Source: Arctopsyche grandis | Taxonomy: Eukaryota; Arthropoda; Insecta; Trichoptera; Hydropsychidae | Assembly: GCF_051622035.1 (NCBI RefSeq) | Contig: NC_135360.1 | Location: forward strand, 6,882,001 to 6,946,000 | Reading direction: 5' to 3' | DNA length: 64,000 nucleotides | Shown: in pieces, positions 1-10,418 of the stretch | Position numbering within the stretch: the stretch's first letter is position 1 | Layout: every line of letters starts with the position of its first letter | Made by a program: the position numbers and the translations under genes | The notes under the pieces: generated by a model | Database searches by the model: none | Told to the model about the DNA's origin: nothing | Seen by the model: only the letters and a program-made list of their open reading frames with translations

Positions 1-319
1 TCTGCTTTTATTCTGATTGGTCGAGCGCCAGAAAATTCGACCAATTACTAGTACGTTCCAGTTGCTTCTCGTTCTCACTATCAACGCTAAAATGTTCTGC
101 ACGCAACTCGTTGCCAATATTAGAATGTTACATTACTTTCTATAGTACACTATTGAATTCGAACAAAATCAAATCTATTTAAACATTCACAGTTAAATCT
201 TTTCTCCAATATTACCGCTTTAGTAAGTAAGACGAGGATCTTAAAGGCAACTAGAGGTTGTGATTTCTCGACTTTTTTTTTGATTCTCGAGATTCGAGAA
301 TCTCATTTTCTCGGAATAT
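1..319 (-). promoter_or_regulatory. Left arm of inverted hsp70 promoter duplication
   Basis: This stretch is the reverse complement of 2349-2667, with equal arm length (319 bp) and no difference in the parts compared by eye. It carries the same promoter parts as the intact hsp70, in mirror image: TATA-like box near 5-12, CCAAT at 16-20, HSE-like GAAnnTTC at 31-38 and a second CCAAT at 41-45. The window begins within a few bases of this TATA-like box, so transcription should run leftwards out of the window. I infer a second, head-to-head hsp70 copy beyond position 1. The gene itself is not visible. Confidence 0.8.
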
Positions 320-771
320 TTGAATCTCGAGATTTGAGAATCTTATTTTCTCGAAATATTTGAATCTTGAATTTTCTTTTTTGTTTCGAATCTCGAGAAT
401 TCTCGAGAAAGTATAATTTTTTTTTTAATATAGTGAATTGATGAAGACACAAACACGATATAGTAAATACACGAATAAATAAATAATAAATCAAAAATCT
501 TTGTTTTATGTGTGTTACAGTGGGGTCATATTGTCAGTGAAAATATATTTATTACGAAAATAATTATTTACGAGTTAACAAGTATACAAATCAGTCAGTT
601 TATTGAACAAAAACATGTAGTGATAAATTTAAAATATTCTCGATATTTTCGAGATTCTAATAAACGATTTCTCGAGATACGAGAATCTCAAATTTTCACA
701 ATAAAATATTCTCGAGAAACGAGAATCAAAATTTCTCGAGAATTCTCGAAATTTCTCGATCACAACCTCTA
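252..771. mobile_element. hAT-like MITE with TCTCGAGA repeats
   Basis: The termini are inverted: TAGAGGTTGTGATTTCTCGA on the left and, on the right, the complement of TAGAGGTTGTGATCGAGAAA. The interior is filled with palindromic CTCGAG and TTCTCGAGAA motifs and has no coding sequence. The octamer AAGGCAAC lies immediately left (244-251) and recurs at 858-865, after an adjoining small element, as expected for an 8-bp hAT target duplication later split by a second insertion. Superfamily assignment is inferred from TIR style and TSD length. Confidence 0.6.
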
Positions 772-857
772 ACCGCTTAGCTGCCCAAAGCGCCTTAAGG
801 CGCAAACAGCCGTATCAATTGTACGCCCAGCGCGTCGGCTGGGCGTCTAAGCGGCTA
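772..857. mobile_element. Small foldback element nested beside the hAT-like MITE
   Basis: An 86-bp GC-richer stretch with inverted ends (ACCGCTTAGCTGCCC against the complement of TAGCCGCTTAGACGCCC) and an internal palindrome CGCCTTAAGGCG. It sits exactly between the right end of the hAT-like MITE and the second AAGGCAAC, so it probably inserted at that junction later. The family is not recognised. Confidence 0.5.
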
Positions 858-865
858 AAGGCAAC

Positions 866-1840
866 CAAAGAGCACCGAGACGTTTTGATGTGCATCGTAA
901 CAAAAAATATATCCTTAACTCAGAATCTATTCTAGAAACGAAAAACACAATCTTAAAGATATTATTCCCAAAAATATTTTTATCTGCAGTGCGTTTATCG
1001 TATGTTTAACGGAGAGCTGAATGAGGTTGATCTATTTGGTATTTCCCTAAATCAATTCAGGTCTAACATCAAGAGGATCTTGACCGATTGATTCATTTCT
1101 TCTCCTATTATATTTTTCCAATATTTCCAATATTTTTATACTTTAGTTTAGTTATGTAATGTGCTATTTAATCATATTATAGCTTTCATTCTTTTCCTTT
1201 TCATTTGTTTATTTTGTATTTACCTTTTTCATTTGTTTTATATTTGTAAATTTCAATTTCTTCTTATATTCTATTTTATAACCTTTTCCAAATATTTTAA
1301 TACTATAGTTTAATTATGCAATGTTCTACATATTTTGTCATGCCTTTATTCTTTACTTTTTAATTTGTTTTCCTTATATTTATCTTTTTCATTTTTGTAA
1401 AAATCTATTATTGGACTCGGATGTTACATATATTATTTATTTACTATTTGTTTTTTTATACATATCTATGTACATCCTGTCTATTGATTTTTCAATTAAT
1501 AAAATAAAATAAAAATAAAAATAAAATAAAATATTATACAGGTAACTTTATCTTAAACCATAATATGTATATATGTATATACATATATAAGTTTTATATT
1601 GAAATTCAATTGATTTTATATTGAAATGCAATGCAGTGTGGAATTAACATAACAGCAAAATGCTCTTAATAAAGTATATAAAGTATTCATAGACTTGATA
1701 ATTATGATATAGTATTTATTTTGGTAATCCATTGGAATTCACATAATTGTTGCAGTGCTTTTTACAAATGCTAACAAATGAACAAACAAATCCACAACTT
1801 CTTTCGCATGGGTCATGGTGTCATGGGTCAAAGTAAAAGT
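866..1840. other. AT-rich hsp70 spacer, nothing coding seen
   Basis: AT-rich spacer between the divergent hsp70 promoters, with poly-T tracts and A/T runs such as AAAATAAAAATAAAATAAAAT near 1500-1530. I see no promoter, gene or transposon end here. Confidence 0.6.
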
Positions 1841-1844
1841 CATT

Positions 1845-2348
1845 ACTTTTGACCCATAACTGACCCATATTTTTTGCGTCTACAAATGCAAAAGAAGTTC
1901 AAAATATTAATTTGGAAATTTTGGAAACTTGTTAAAAATGCGTCATTTGGAATATTTCCAGACCAAGAGTTACTAAATTTCATTGGACGCAAATTAATAT
2001 TCTGCAAAATAAGCATAGAACTCTAAAATATCTAACCATTTATATATATTAATAAATAGCAGGAAATAAGTTAGACTTACTCGGTAATATTGGAAAAAGT
2101 TCGGGAGTGACCAACCATAACTTGAATTTTGACTTTCACCCATAATTTTTGCGTCTACAAATGCAAAAGAAGTTCACAATATTAATTTGGAAATTTGGAA
2201 ACTTGTTAAAAATTCCGTCATTTGAAATATTTCAAGGCCAAGAGGTACTAAATTTCATTGCTAACTGCTTTATTTTTTAAATACGACATTTCCAAAATTG
2301 TAACCATTTACATATTTTAATAATTAGCAAGAAATAAGTTAGACTTAT
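1845..2348. repeat. Imperfect direct repeat, about 230 bp twice
   Basis: Two head-to-tail copies (about 1855-2085 and 2143-2345) share the phrase GCGTCTACAAATGCAAAAGA, then a region with AATTTGGAAA and GGAAACTTGTTAAAAAT, and the end AAATAAGTTAGACTTA. They differ by small indels and substitutions, so they are older than the promoter inverted repeat. No coding potential was seen. Confidence 0.75.
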
Positions 2349-2667
2349 ATATTCCGAGAAAATGAGATTCTCGAATCTCGAGAATCAAAAAAAAAGTCGA
2401 GAAATCACAACCTCTAGTTGCCTTTAAGATCCTCGTCTTACTTACTAAAGCGGTAATATTGGAGAAAAGATTTAACTGTGAATGTTTAAATAGATTTGAT
2501 TTTGTTCGAATTCAATAGTGTACTATAGAAAGTAATGTAACATTCTAATATTGGCAACGAGTTGCGTGCAGAACATTTTAGCGTTGATAGTGAGAACGAG
2601 AAGCAACTGGAACGTACTAGTAATTGGTCGAATTTTCTGGCGCTCGACCAATCAGAATAAAAGCAGA
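2349..2667 (+). repeat. Right arm of inverted hsp70 promoter duplication
   Basis: Mirror copy of 1-319. The arm starts inside a remnant of the hAT-like MITE (2349-2416) whose complete copy is at 252-771. It then includes the octamer GTTGCCTT (2417-2424, complement of AAGGCAAC) and the whole hsp70 upstream region to just beyond the TATA-like box. Matching arm length and lack of visible divergence indicate recent duplication or gene conversion. Confidence 0.85.
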
Positions 2668-2692
2668 GCGCGCGGCGACAGCGTCACATTCA
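2623..2692 (+). promoter_or_regulatory. hsp70 core promoter (CCAAT, HSE, TATA)
   Basis: Elements in order: inverted CCAAT (ATTGG, 2623-2627), a two-unit heat-shock-element core GAAttTTC (2630-2637), CCAAT (2648-2652) and a TATA-like AATAAAAG (2656-2663). An initiator-like CACATTCAAA near 2686-2692 lies about 30 bp downstream and resembles the Drosophila hsp70 start region. The HSE has only one well-formed dyad; neighbouring GAA units are degenerate. The motifs are read directly; the start site is inferred. Confidence 0.65.
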
Positions 2693-2780
2693 AACTCAGA
2701 GCGAGCGACAAGCGCACTCAGAGCTACGAATCGATACTTACCAACGCATATCAGTTAAAGTGCAACGAAATCAAATCAAG

Positions 2781-4694
2781 ATGCCTGCCATCGGAATCGA
2801 CTTGGGCACCACCTACTCCTGCGTTGGAGTCTGGCAACATGGAAACGTCGAGATCATCGCCAATGACCAAGGAAACCGAACGACTCCCAGCTACGTCGCT
2901 TTTACAGACACCGAGCGACTCATCGGTGATGCTGCCAAAGGACAAGCCGCTCTCAATCCCAATAACACCATTTTCGATGCCAAGCGACTCATCGGCCGCA
3001 ACATAGACGATTCAAAGGTGCAAGAAGACATGCGCCACTGGCCCTTCAAAGTCATCAGTCATGGCGGAAAGCCAACCATCGAAGTCGACTTTCAAGGACA
3101 AAAGAAGCAATTCTCCCCAGAAGAGATAAGCGCCATGGTTTTGGGAAAGATGAAGCAAACTGCCGAGGCTTATTTGGGTGAGGCAGTGTCCGAGGCTGTC
3201 GTCACGGTGCCGGCATATTTCAACGACTCTCAACGACAGGCCACCAAAGATGCAGCGGCCATTGCTGGACTCAAAGTTTTGAGGATCATCAACGAACCCA
3301 CGGCTGCTGCTCTGGCATATGGACTTGACAAGAACTTGAGTGGAGAGCGCAACATTCTCATTTTCGATCTGGGTGGAGGAACTTTCGACGTGTCAGTACT
3401 CACTGTGGACGAGGGTTCTCTGTTTGAGGTGAGGTCGACTGCTGGAGATACGCACCTCGGCGGAGAAGACTTTGACAATCGTCTCGTCAATCATCTCGTG
3501 GATGAGTTCAAGAGGAAGAATCGAAAGGACATTCGTAGTAGTCCGCGATCATTGAGACGTCTCAGAACAGCAGCTGAAAGAGCTAAGAGGACATTATCTT
3601 CAAGCACTGAAGCCACTATTGAAGTTGATGCTCTATTCGAAGGAATAGATTTCTACACTAAAGTTTCTCGAGCGCGATTTGAAGAACTTTGCGCCGATTT
3701 ATTCAGAGATACGCTGCGTCCAGTGGAGAAAGCGCTGGTGGATGCGAAATTGGATAAGAGTGCAATTCACGACGTCGTCTTAGTCGGCGGATCCACAAGA
3801 ATTCCAAAAATCCAAAGCTTATTGCAAAACTTCTTTTGCGGCAAGAATTTGAATCTATCTATAAATCCAGACGAAGCTGTAGCTTACGGTGCAGCCGTTC
3901 AAGCGGCCATTCTATCTGGAGAAAACGACAAGAAGATTCGCGATGTGTTGTTGGTAGATGTTACTCCTTTGTCCATGGGCATCGAGACAGCTGGAGGTGT
4001 GATGACCAAAATCATCGAACGCAATGCTAGGATCCCATGCAAGCAAACCCAAACGTTTTCAACGTACGCTGACAACCAACCGGGGGTTAGCATTCAGGTA
4101 TTCGAAGGAGAACGAGCCATGACTAAAGATAACAACATTTTGGGTACGTTTGAGCTGACTGGAATTCCGCCGGCTCCTCGTGGAGTGCCCAAGATTGAAG
4201 TCACTTTCGATCTAGACGCTAACGGGATCCTGAAAGTATCAGCCAAGGACACGGGATCAGGAAGAATGCGAGATATCACCATCAAAAACGACAAGGGAAG
4301 ACTTTCACAAGAGGATATCGAGCGAATGGTTTCCGAAGCCGAGAAATATCGCGAAGAAGACGAGCGTCAACAAAAACGTGTTGCTTTGCGAAACCAACTC
4401 GAAGGATACGCACTGGGAATACGGCAAACGCTGAACGAATGTGGTGATCGTTTGTCTCCGCAAGATAAAGACACTGCGACTTCTGCTGTGGAAGGAGTGC
4501 TTCGCTGGGTTGACAGCAACAGCTCGGCAGAAGTAGACGAGTTTGAACATCAGTTGCGGGAACTCACCAACGTCTGTAGTCCAATCATGACACGTCTCCA
4601 TCAATCACAACAGCAGACCAAGGGGCAAGAAAATTGCTCCCGTCAAGCTGGAGCCCAGAACTACCAGGGTCCCACAGTCGAAGAAGTCAGCTAA
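2781..4694 (+). CDS. Hsp70: Heat shock protein 70, cytosolic, inducible type (C-terminus EEVS)
   Basis: ATP-dependent chaperone of the cytosol and nucleus. The frame is uninterrupted and intronless (637 residues), as usual for heat-inducible insect Hsp70. All three family signatures are present: IDLGTTYS at residues 6-13, [14 protein letters not shown] in the nucleotide-binding domain, and [14 protein letters not shown]. The linker [15 protein letters not shown] leads into a complete substrate-binding domain and helical lid (GVLRWVDSN). The start MPAIGIDLG was chosen because it matches the family N-terminus; an in-frame upstream codon would add a non-homologous extension. The oddity is the tail GPTVEEVS: the last codon is AGC where EEVD proteins have GAC or GAT, so the TPR-cochaperone docking motif is altered. 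The Gly-rich tail is also replaced by a Gln-rich one (QSQQQTKGQ). About 90 bp of 5'UTR lie between the inferred start site and the ATG. Confidence 0.97.
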   Translation: MPAIGIDLGTTYSCVGVWQHGNVEIIANDQGNRTTPSYVAFTDTERLIGDAAKGQAALNPNNTIFDAKRLIGRNIDDSKVQEDMRHWPFKVISHGGKPTIEVDFQGQKKQFSPEEISAMVLGKMKQTAEAYLGEAVSEAVVTVPAYFNDSQRQATKDAAAIAGLKVLRIINEPTAAALAYGLDKNLSGERNILIFDLGGGTFDVSVLTVDEGSLFEVRSTAGDTHLGGEDFDNRLVNHLVDEFKRKNRKDIRSSPRSLRRLRTAAERAKRTLSSSTEATIEVDALFEGIDFYTKVSRARFEELCADLFRDTLRPVEKALVDAKLDKSAIHDVVLVGGSTRIPKIQSLLQNFFCGKNLNLSINPDEAVAYGAAVQAAILSGENDKKIRDVLLVDVTPLSMGIETAGGVMTKIIERNARIPCKQTQTFSTYADNQPGVSIQVFEGERAMTKDNNILGTFELTGIPPAPRGVPKIEVTFDLDANGILKVSAKDTGSGRMRDITIKNDKGRLSQEDIERMVSEAEKYREEDERQQKRVALRNQLEGYALGIRQTLNECGDRLSPQDKDTATSAVEGVLRWVDSNSSAEVDEFEHQLRELTNVCSPIMTRLHQSQQQTKGQENCSRQAGAQNYQGPTVEEVS

Positions 4695-4794
4695 GCACTT
4701 ATACTACCGTGAACTATCCAGTTGCATTTTATTTTTTTTTAAAACTCATAGTTCCTTTAGTTTAATTTTAATTATATCTAAATGTGTGTATGTC

Positions 4795-4866
4795 GTAATA
4801 CAATCCTTTGTATTAATTAAAAATAAATTTTTATTTGTTTTAAAATAATAAAAATCTTTTATTTAT
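4795..4866 (+). terminator. hsp70 polyadenylation region
   Basis: AATAAA-type signals occur about 130 bp after the hsp70 stop (AAAATAAATT near 4820-4829 and AATAATAAAAATC near 4846-4858), within an AT-rich 3'UTR. A GT-rich stretch (AAATGTGTGTATGTCG, around 4780-4795) precedes them. This region is copied again downstream. Confidence 0.6.
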
Positions 4867-5222
4867 TACTTCTTGTCATTGCTCTACATTACAACGCTTA
4901 CTAGTATTTCATTCATCAGAAATAATAAGTAACGTTACTATGAATTATAAACAGGGGCACAAAAGGTACTCAGTAATGTCTAGTCTTCGGCATTGTATTA
5001 ATTAAAAAGAAATTTTTATTTGTTTTAAAATAAAACTAGATCATGAAAACGTGATCAGTGATCGATTCTGAGTTCGAATCAGTCAAAATCTCGAGTTCGA
5101 ATTTTCGCATGATCACAAAACTTCATCTATTGTTACTACGTACATAGATAAAGTAAAAATCTTTTATTTATTACTTCTTGTCATTGGCTCTACATTACAA
5201 CGTTTACACAAATTTCATTTAA
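4805..5222 (+). repeat. Tandem duplication of the hsp70 3' end, second copy interrupted
   Basis: The segment from TATTAATTAAAAA to CTCTACATTACAACG (about 4809-4903) recurs at 4995-5034 plus 5153-5210. The second copy is split by a roughly 120-bp foreign sequence (5035-5155) that is also present elsewhere in the window. The duplicated part includes the polyadenylation signals. Confidence 0.75.
5035..5155 (+). repeat. Dispersed repeat K, copy 1
   Basis: This 120-bp insertion in the duplicated hsp70 3' flank recurs in reverse complement at 39998-40118. Shared blocks include CGTGATCAGTGATCG-like, TCAGTCAAAATCTCG and GATCACAAAACTTCATC, ending in TACGTACATAGATAAAGTAA. It contains TTCGAATTTT/TTCGAACCC motifs that only weakly resemble a pol III B box. 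Unclassified. Confidence 0.7.
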
Positions 5223-5406
5223 TAATCAAATTAATATTATTCAATTCAATGTTTTTCAACTGCACGTCTGCACCCGATTCTGACAAGCGGAATCCAATGT
5301 TAAAAATGCATTGCTTCTTTTAAACCTCGATGTACACACCGAATGTTAAAAAGTCGAAAATGTTCGTTTACCATGCATACATATGAAAAACGGTTAGTAT
5401 ACATAT

Positions 5407-5700
<294 letters not shown>

Positions 5701-5825
5701 ATAGTACCGTTTACCATGCACCCTTTTTTTTGATCTTTCGACTTAAGATCTTTCGATTTTCGATCTTTGCCTTCCGATATTTGCGTTTTCGGACTTTTCA
5801 CTTTCGGTTCCGTGAGGTAGACCCA
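5701..5825 (-). mobile_element. Half copy of foldback family A
   Basis: Only the right half is present: GTACCGTTTACCATGCACCC, poly-T, then GATCTTTCGACTTAAGATC and ATCTTTGCCTTCCGATATTT, ending GAGGTAGACCC. The left half is missing; the (TA)n tract stands in its place. Confidence 0.7.
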
Positions 5826-6094
5826 TTATACTATACATATATGTGTAAAACCGTTGGCACTTACGGCATAAACTCTGGGTTGACGAAGACACGAAAAATG
5901 AACTCGCACCAGGAGAACGTCCCAAAACAGGAAGGTAATACGGGACAAGTACGCGTGTATGCGTGAGATTCATGGGAGGAAGCGACGAAGTCTTCTACTC
6001 CCACTCCTAATCTTAGAGCTTCTACACACTCGATTTCATCATTTTTCGAGTCTTCATCAACTCAAAGTTTGTTCCGTAAGGTGGACCCGTGTAA

Positions 6095-6171
6095 AGGTCT
6101 GTTAAAACGCATTCATACTCAATTGGCGCATGCGCATTCACGGTTCGTGCTGGATAGGTATGAACAGACCT
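6095..6171. mobile_element. 77-bp Harbinger-type MITE
   Basis: Ends AGGTCTGTT and AACAGACCT are inverted and flanked on both sides by TAA (6092-6094 and 6172-6174), the TWA target duplication typical of PIF/Harbinger elements. The interior includes CATTCATAC and GGATAGGTATGAACAGA, shared with the 24.4-kb element that holds Harbinger coding remnants. Confidence 0.7.
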
Positions 6172-6174
6172 TAA

Positions 6175-7337
6175 AACGTATTTTTATAATAAATCAAACT
6201 ACCTTTTCAATTTTGTAACAGTAAATACATACAAACAAAAATGAAACAGCAGTTATAAACAGGTCATAAATAAATTAACATTAAATTGTTTAGATGTACA
6301 TATGTAGGTATATTGTTAATTGATTCAATTAACCAAAAATTTTGATCAATAGAATGAAACTCCATAATGAAAATGAGCATAGTGTATTTGAATCGTTTTC
6401 TGTTTATGCTATAAATCACTGAATAATATCTTATTATATAATACGAAACTGCAAACTGAATGCATTGAATCATTGGCATTGCTCATTTTGTGACGTCATT
6501 CTCGTACATTGATATAAATTAAATAAATATCAATCAAGGCAACATACATAGCACCACTGAAGGTCTTGTTTATCATCTTACGTTAGTTGATCGAGAAGCG
6601 CATGGAAGCTTATCATACGCATTTAATAGTAATCGTAAGTAGTAAATGCACCTGCCATATTATCACTACGTGCGATTAAATTTATACATTTAAAAAATTC
6701 AAATAGAATGCTTCTTTGCATTCATTTGTTTTGTTCAAAATTATTTATGAAATCATTTTATATTAGGCATTATTATCATTACCAATTTAGTGATTATGAT
6801 GGAATACTTTTAATGGTATGAAATATTTGGGATATTCAAGTGATTTATAAAAATCATATACATATTAATAACTAGCCGACGTTGCTCGCGTGGGTGAAAA
6901 TCGGAAATAAAAATTTCAAATAATAATAATGTATTTGCTATCTCCGTGGTATTTAACAGTTATGTAACAATATTGAAATGTAGGAATTTTTTAATGGCCG
7001 TGTAATTTTTCATTATTAAAATTGAAAATTAGATATTATATAAATTAAGTACGCTATTTGAATATCTCAGATTTATGTCAAACACACCAACGCTGTCAAC
7101 AAAACAATCGATACAATTACCACTGGATACTGTGTCATATTATAAATGTCACGTGTTTTGAGCAAAATCTCAATTTTACGAACACGTGGCATTGTGGTGA
7201 CCATGTTTCATATATTCCAATGAAATCTTATACATTCAAATAATTAAATTATTAGATCAATGCATGTTTTGTAAATACATACGTATGTACATATGTACAT
7301 ATGTATGAAAACTGTATGTTTGATATATCTAGGTAAA
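6175..7337. other. AT-rich intergenic region, one possible Helitron end
   Basis: No gene is visible. At 6871-6895, ACTAGCCGACGTTGCTCGCG resembles a minus-strand Helitron 3' terminus (CTAG plus a short GC-rich block), but no matching 5' end was located. ACATATGTACATATG microsatellites occur near 7280-7310. Confidence 0.4.
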
Positions 7338-7672
7338 GGGGCCGTTCAAGTATTACTTAAGCACTATAGGGGGGCGGGGGGGTCTTTGCTTTGCTTATTT
7401 TTGATGACATGGGGGGTGGGGGGGTCGAGATGGTGATTACGTCAGCAGTAGTTATTTTTTTTTACACATTGGCAACCCACACATTGTCTATGCTTGAAAA
7501 CCAAACACATATTCGGGGATTCCCACAAATAATGAATATGCATATAGGTACCAATGTTTACGTAAGCATGGGAGGGGGGGGGGGGTAAGAGCTTTGCTTA
7601 CTTTTGCTGACAAGGGGGAGGAGGGGGTAAATAATTGTAATAAATCTACTTACGTAATACTTGAACGGCCCC
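7338..7672. mobile_element. MITE with GGGGCCGTTCAAGTATTAC termini
   Basis: Left end GGGGCCGTTCAAGTATTAC and its inverted copy GTAATACTTGAACGGCCCC at the right bound a 335-bp non-coding stretch. G-rich runs follow each terminus internally (GGGGGGCGGGG, GGGGGTGGGGG, GGAGGGGG). Similar GGGGCCGTTCAA termini are common in arthropod MITEs (general knowledge); the superfamily was not determined. Confidence 0.75.
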
Positions 7673-7844
7673 AAATACGAATAACACTATTTTCTTTGCC
7701 ATATATGTATACCTTCCAATATACATATATGTACATATGTAAATTTGTTTTATTTCAATAGTTCTTTTTATTTTTTCATTAAAGATTTTAGTTAGTCATT
7801 TTTACATTGAAAATTGCTTAAATTTAGAATCCTTTTATAATATA

Positions 7845-9122
7845 AGGTGGGCTGAAAAGTTCGTAGGCTGACACATAGATGGCGCTACTAGTATTAAATC
7901 CATATGATTTTTAGTTAGCCCTAACCTTCAAAATACACGTGTTTAAATTTGACAGCCGTCGTACTATTAGTTTGTGAGTTATAGCATTTTGAGTGAAGCA
8001 ACTTTTATTAGTTTGAAAAAATGGATAAAAAGAAATTTCGTGTGTTAATAAAGCATTGCTTTTTGGCGAAAAAAAATACTATTGAAGCCAAGGCTTGGCT
8101 TGATAAACATTATTCGGACCTTGCACCAGGAAAATCAACCGTTGAGAAGTGGTTTGCTAAGTTTAAACGAGGTGAAATGAGAACCGAGGACGATGCACGC
8201 AGTGGACGCCCCAAAGAGGCTGTTACCGACGAAAACATCAAAAAAGTCCACAAAATAATTTTGGATAACCGTAAAGTGAAATTGATTGAAATAGCTGAGA
8301 CCCTAAAGATATCAAAGGAACGCGTTGGACATATCGTGAATGAATATTTGGGTATGCAAAAGTTCTGTTCAAAGTGGGTGCCGCGCGAGCTCACAATCGA
8401 CCAAAAATAACAACAAATTGATGATCCTGAGCAATGTTTGGAGCTGTTCAATTGTAATAAACCCGAATTTTTGCGTCGATATGTGACAATGGATGAAACA
8501 TGGCTCCATCATTTCACACCGGAGTCCAATCGACAGTCAGCCGATTGGACTGCACGTGATGAAGTGACTCCAAAGCGTGGAAAGACGCAAAAGTCGGCTG
8601 GCAAGGTTATGGCATCAGTATTTTGGGATGCGCATGGTATAATATTCATCGACTATCTTAAAAAGGGAAAAAACATAAACAGCGACTATTACGTAGCGTT
8701 ATTGGAGCGTTTGAAGGACGAAATCGCGGAAAAACGGCCCCATTTGAAGAAGAAGAAAGTGCTGTTTCATCAAGACAATGCACCGTGTCACAAATCAATG
8801 AAAACGATGGCAAAATTGCATGAATTGGGCTTCGAATTGCTTCTGCATCCACCGTATTCTCCAGATCTGCCCCCCAGCAACTTTGTCCTGTTCTCAGACC
8901 TCAAGAGGATGCTCGCTGGACAGAAATTTTGCGCCGATGAAGAGGTAATCGCCGAAACTGAAGCCTATTTTGAGGCTAAAGACAAATCGTACTATAAAAA
9001 GGTATCGAATTGTATGACCGCTATAATCGTTGTATCGCCCTCGAAGACAACTATATTGAATAATAAAATCAAATTCAAACAAAAAAAATATTTTTTCTAT
9101 GCTAGCCTACGAACTTTTCAGT
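7845..9122 (+). mobile_element. mariner element, inactive
   Basis: Terminal repeats share CTGAAAAGTTCGTAGGCT at the left (7852-7869) and its complement at the right (9103-9121), so the element is about 1.28 kb, the normal mariner size. TA dinucleotides flank it, though the extreme right end is eroded. The transposase inside is broken (see separate entry). Its sequence resembles mellifera-type mariners. Confidence 0.9.
8021..9064 (+). pseudogene. mariner transposase, disabled
   Basis: Cut-and-paste DD34D transposase: N-terminal paired-like DNA-binding region (FRVLIKHCFL to GKSTVEKWFAKF), the linker WVPREL, then the catalytic domain with TMDETW (first Asp), HQDNAPCH (second Asp) and YSPDLPPSN. 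Three lesions are visible. A TAA stop interrupts the frame at 8408-8410 just after TIDQK. The third catalytic Asp (SDF in relatives) is Asn, codon AAC at 8879-8881. A one-base shift near 9000 puts the normal ending (RYNRCIALEDNYIE) out of frame. The rest reads in one frame with high similarity to the family, so inactivation is fairly recent. Confidence 0.92.
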
Positions 9123-9194
9123 TATAAAGCGAACTGTTATAAAGCGTATTTTTAAGTTTTCCAAAAAAATATTTTTCTTAAACACACTAAACAC

Positions 9195-9495
9195 CACGGC
9201 CGTAACCGGGATTTTTTTAGGGAAGGGGGCCGAAACACAGGCGCACCCCCCCCCCCCCTCAAGCTTTAAAAAAAAAGAAAATCTTTAAGGCCTTTTTACG
9301 TTCGGAAAACTAGGGTTATTATTAGAGCGGACAAACTTTGCGCAGTTCATTGTTCATTGTTCTCCGTGCTTTGTTCGTTTTTATGATGAACCTTTTTTTA
9401 TGCTCTCTAGCTTTGTAGTTTGCCCTGTTTCCTGGAAAATAGACCCAAAACGCCTTGTTTCATGGAAAAAGTACGCTTCCGGTCCTACCTCTAGT
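9195..9495. repeat. C-rich run and a fragment related to the 44-kb MITEs
   Basis: A run of C (around 9247-9258) is followed by sequence shared with the MITE array at 44.1 kb: TAGAGCGGACAA-like start, GAACCTTTTTTTATGCTCTC, AGCTTTGTAG, AATAGACCCAAAACGCC and the right end GGTCCTACCTCTA at about 9482-9493. The left boundary is uncertain. Confidence 0.5.
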
Positions 9496-10418
9496 GATGG
9501 CTATTGAGTGATTTTCATGATTTTTTTTTTCAAAACAGAACAAACCTGTTATATTATATTTACTAAAAAGACAGGATATATACATACATATAATGATGTT
9601 TTTAAAATCACCGGATGGTCTTTATTTAAGATAGAATATGCGAGAGTTTTAAAAAGATCAGTACAGTAACTTTGATTCGTTGATGAAATAAACTGATTTA
9701 AATATGATAAAAATTTCGCTAGCCTTTTCGCTCGTTTCAAAATGTAGTTTTTAAGTAGTCGCCCGTTTTCAAAATGCTTTTTTTTTATTAAATCAAATTA
9801 TATAACTAAATACTGGGTTTGACGGTCGGATAATCTGCACATGGATAATTGAATGTTTACTGTAACTGTTATTGACAGATTGGAAAATTAAGAAAATGAA
9901 TAATATATTTATATATTGTACGTAGGTGCCTATGTATGCATGCCCTCATATACTATTTACATATACATACATATAAAGATTGGACAATACAACATTGCTT
10001 CTCATACTAATTGGATTATAGAATTAAAGCTGTGTATTATTTTACAAACGTTAAGCCTTTTCACCAATTAAAATTTATTTCACAGTGCTTTGATTGACTG
10101 ATTAAACTTCCGATAAATTTGTTTATATGTATATGTATTTGCACCAGATTTTTAAAATTTAATTTAGCGATGGATCATTTTGCCTATTGTACATATAACA
10201 CAGGCCCGGGCACAGTGTGGCCCGATTCAAATATTTGTGCGGCCCCCCCAAATTGTTTGTTATTAGAGGATAACTTATTTTTTATGTTGAAATTCTTTTT
10301 CATGACAGTTAATATATCTATTATATAAACAGTATTTTACTCGCGGCCTAACGTTCATTTTTAATTCCTAACGCAGCCATTTATTCGAAAAGTTTGTCCA
10401 GACCTGGTATAACATAAC
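9496..10418. other. AT-rich intergenic region
   Basis: Nothing coding is recognised. A short G/C-rich stretch, CAGGCCCGGGCACAGTGTGG at 10200-10219 with GCGGCCCCCCCA after it, could be a transposon end, but no partner was found. Confidence 0.5.

Noticed and set aside
2551-3006. 151-codon plus-strand frame overlapping the hsp70 start
   Set aside because: It lies across the promoter and in another frame of hsp70; no homology, a shadow of the real gene.
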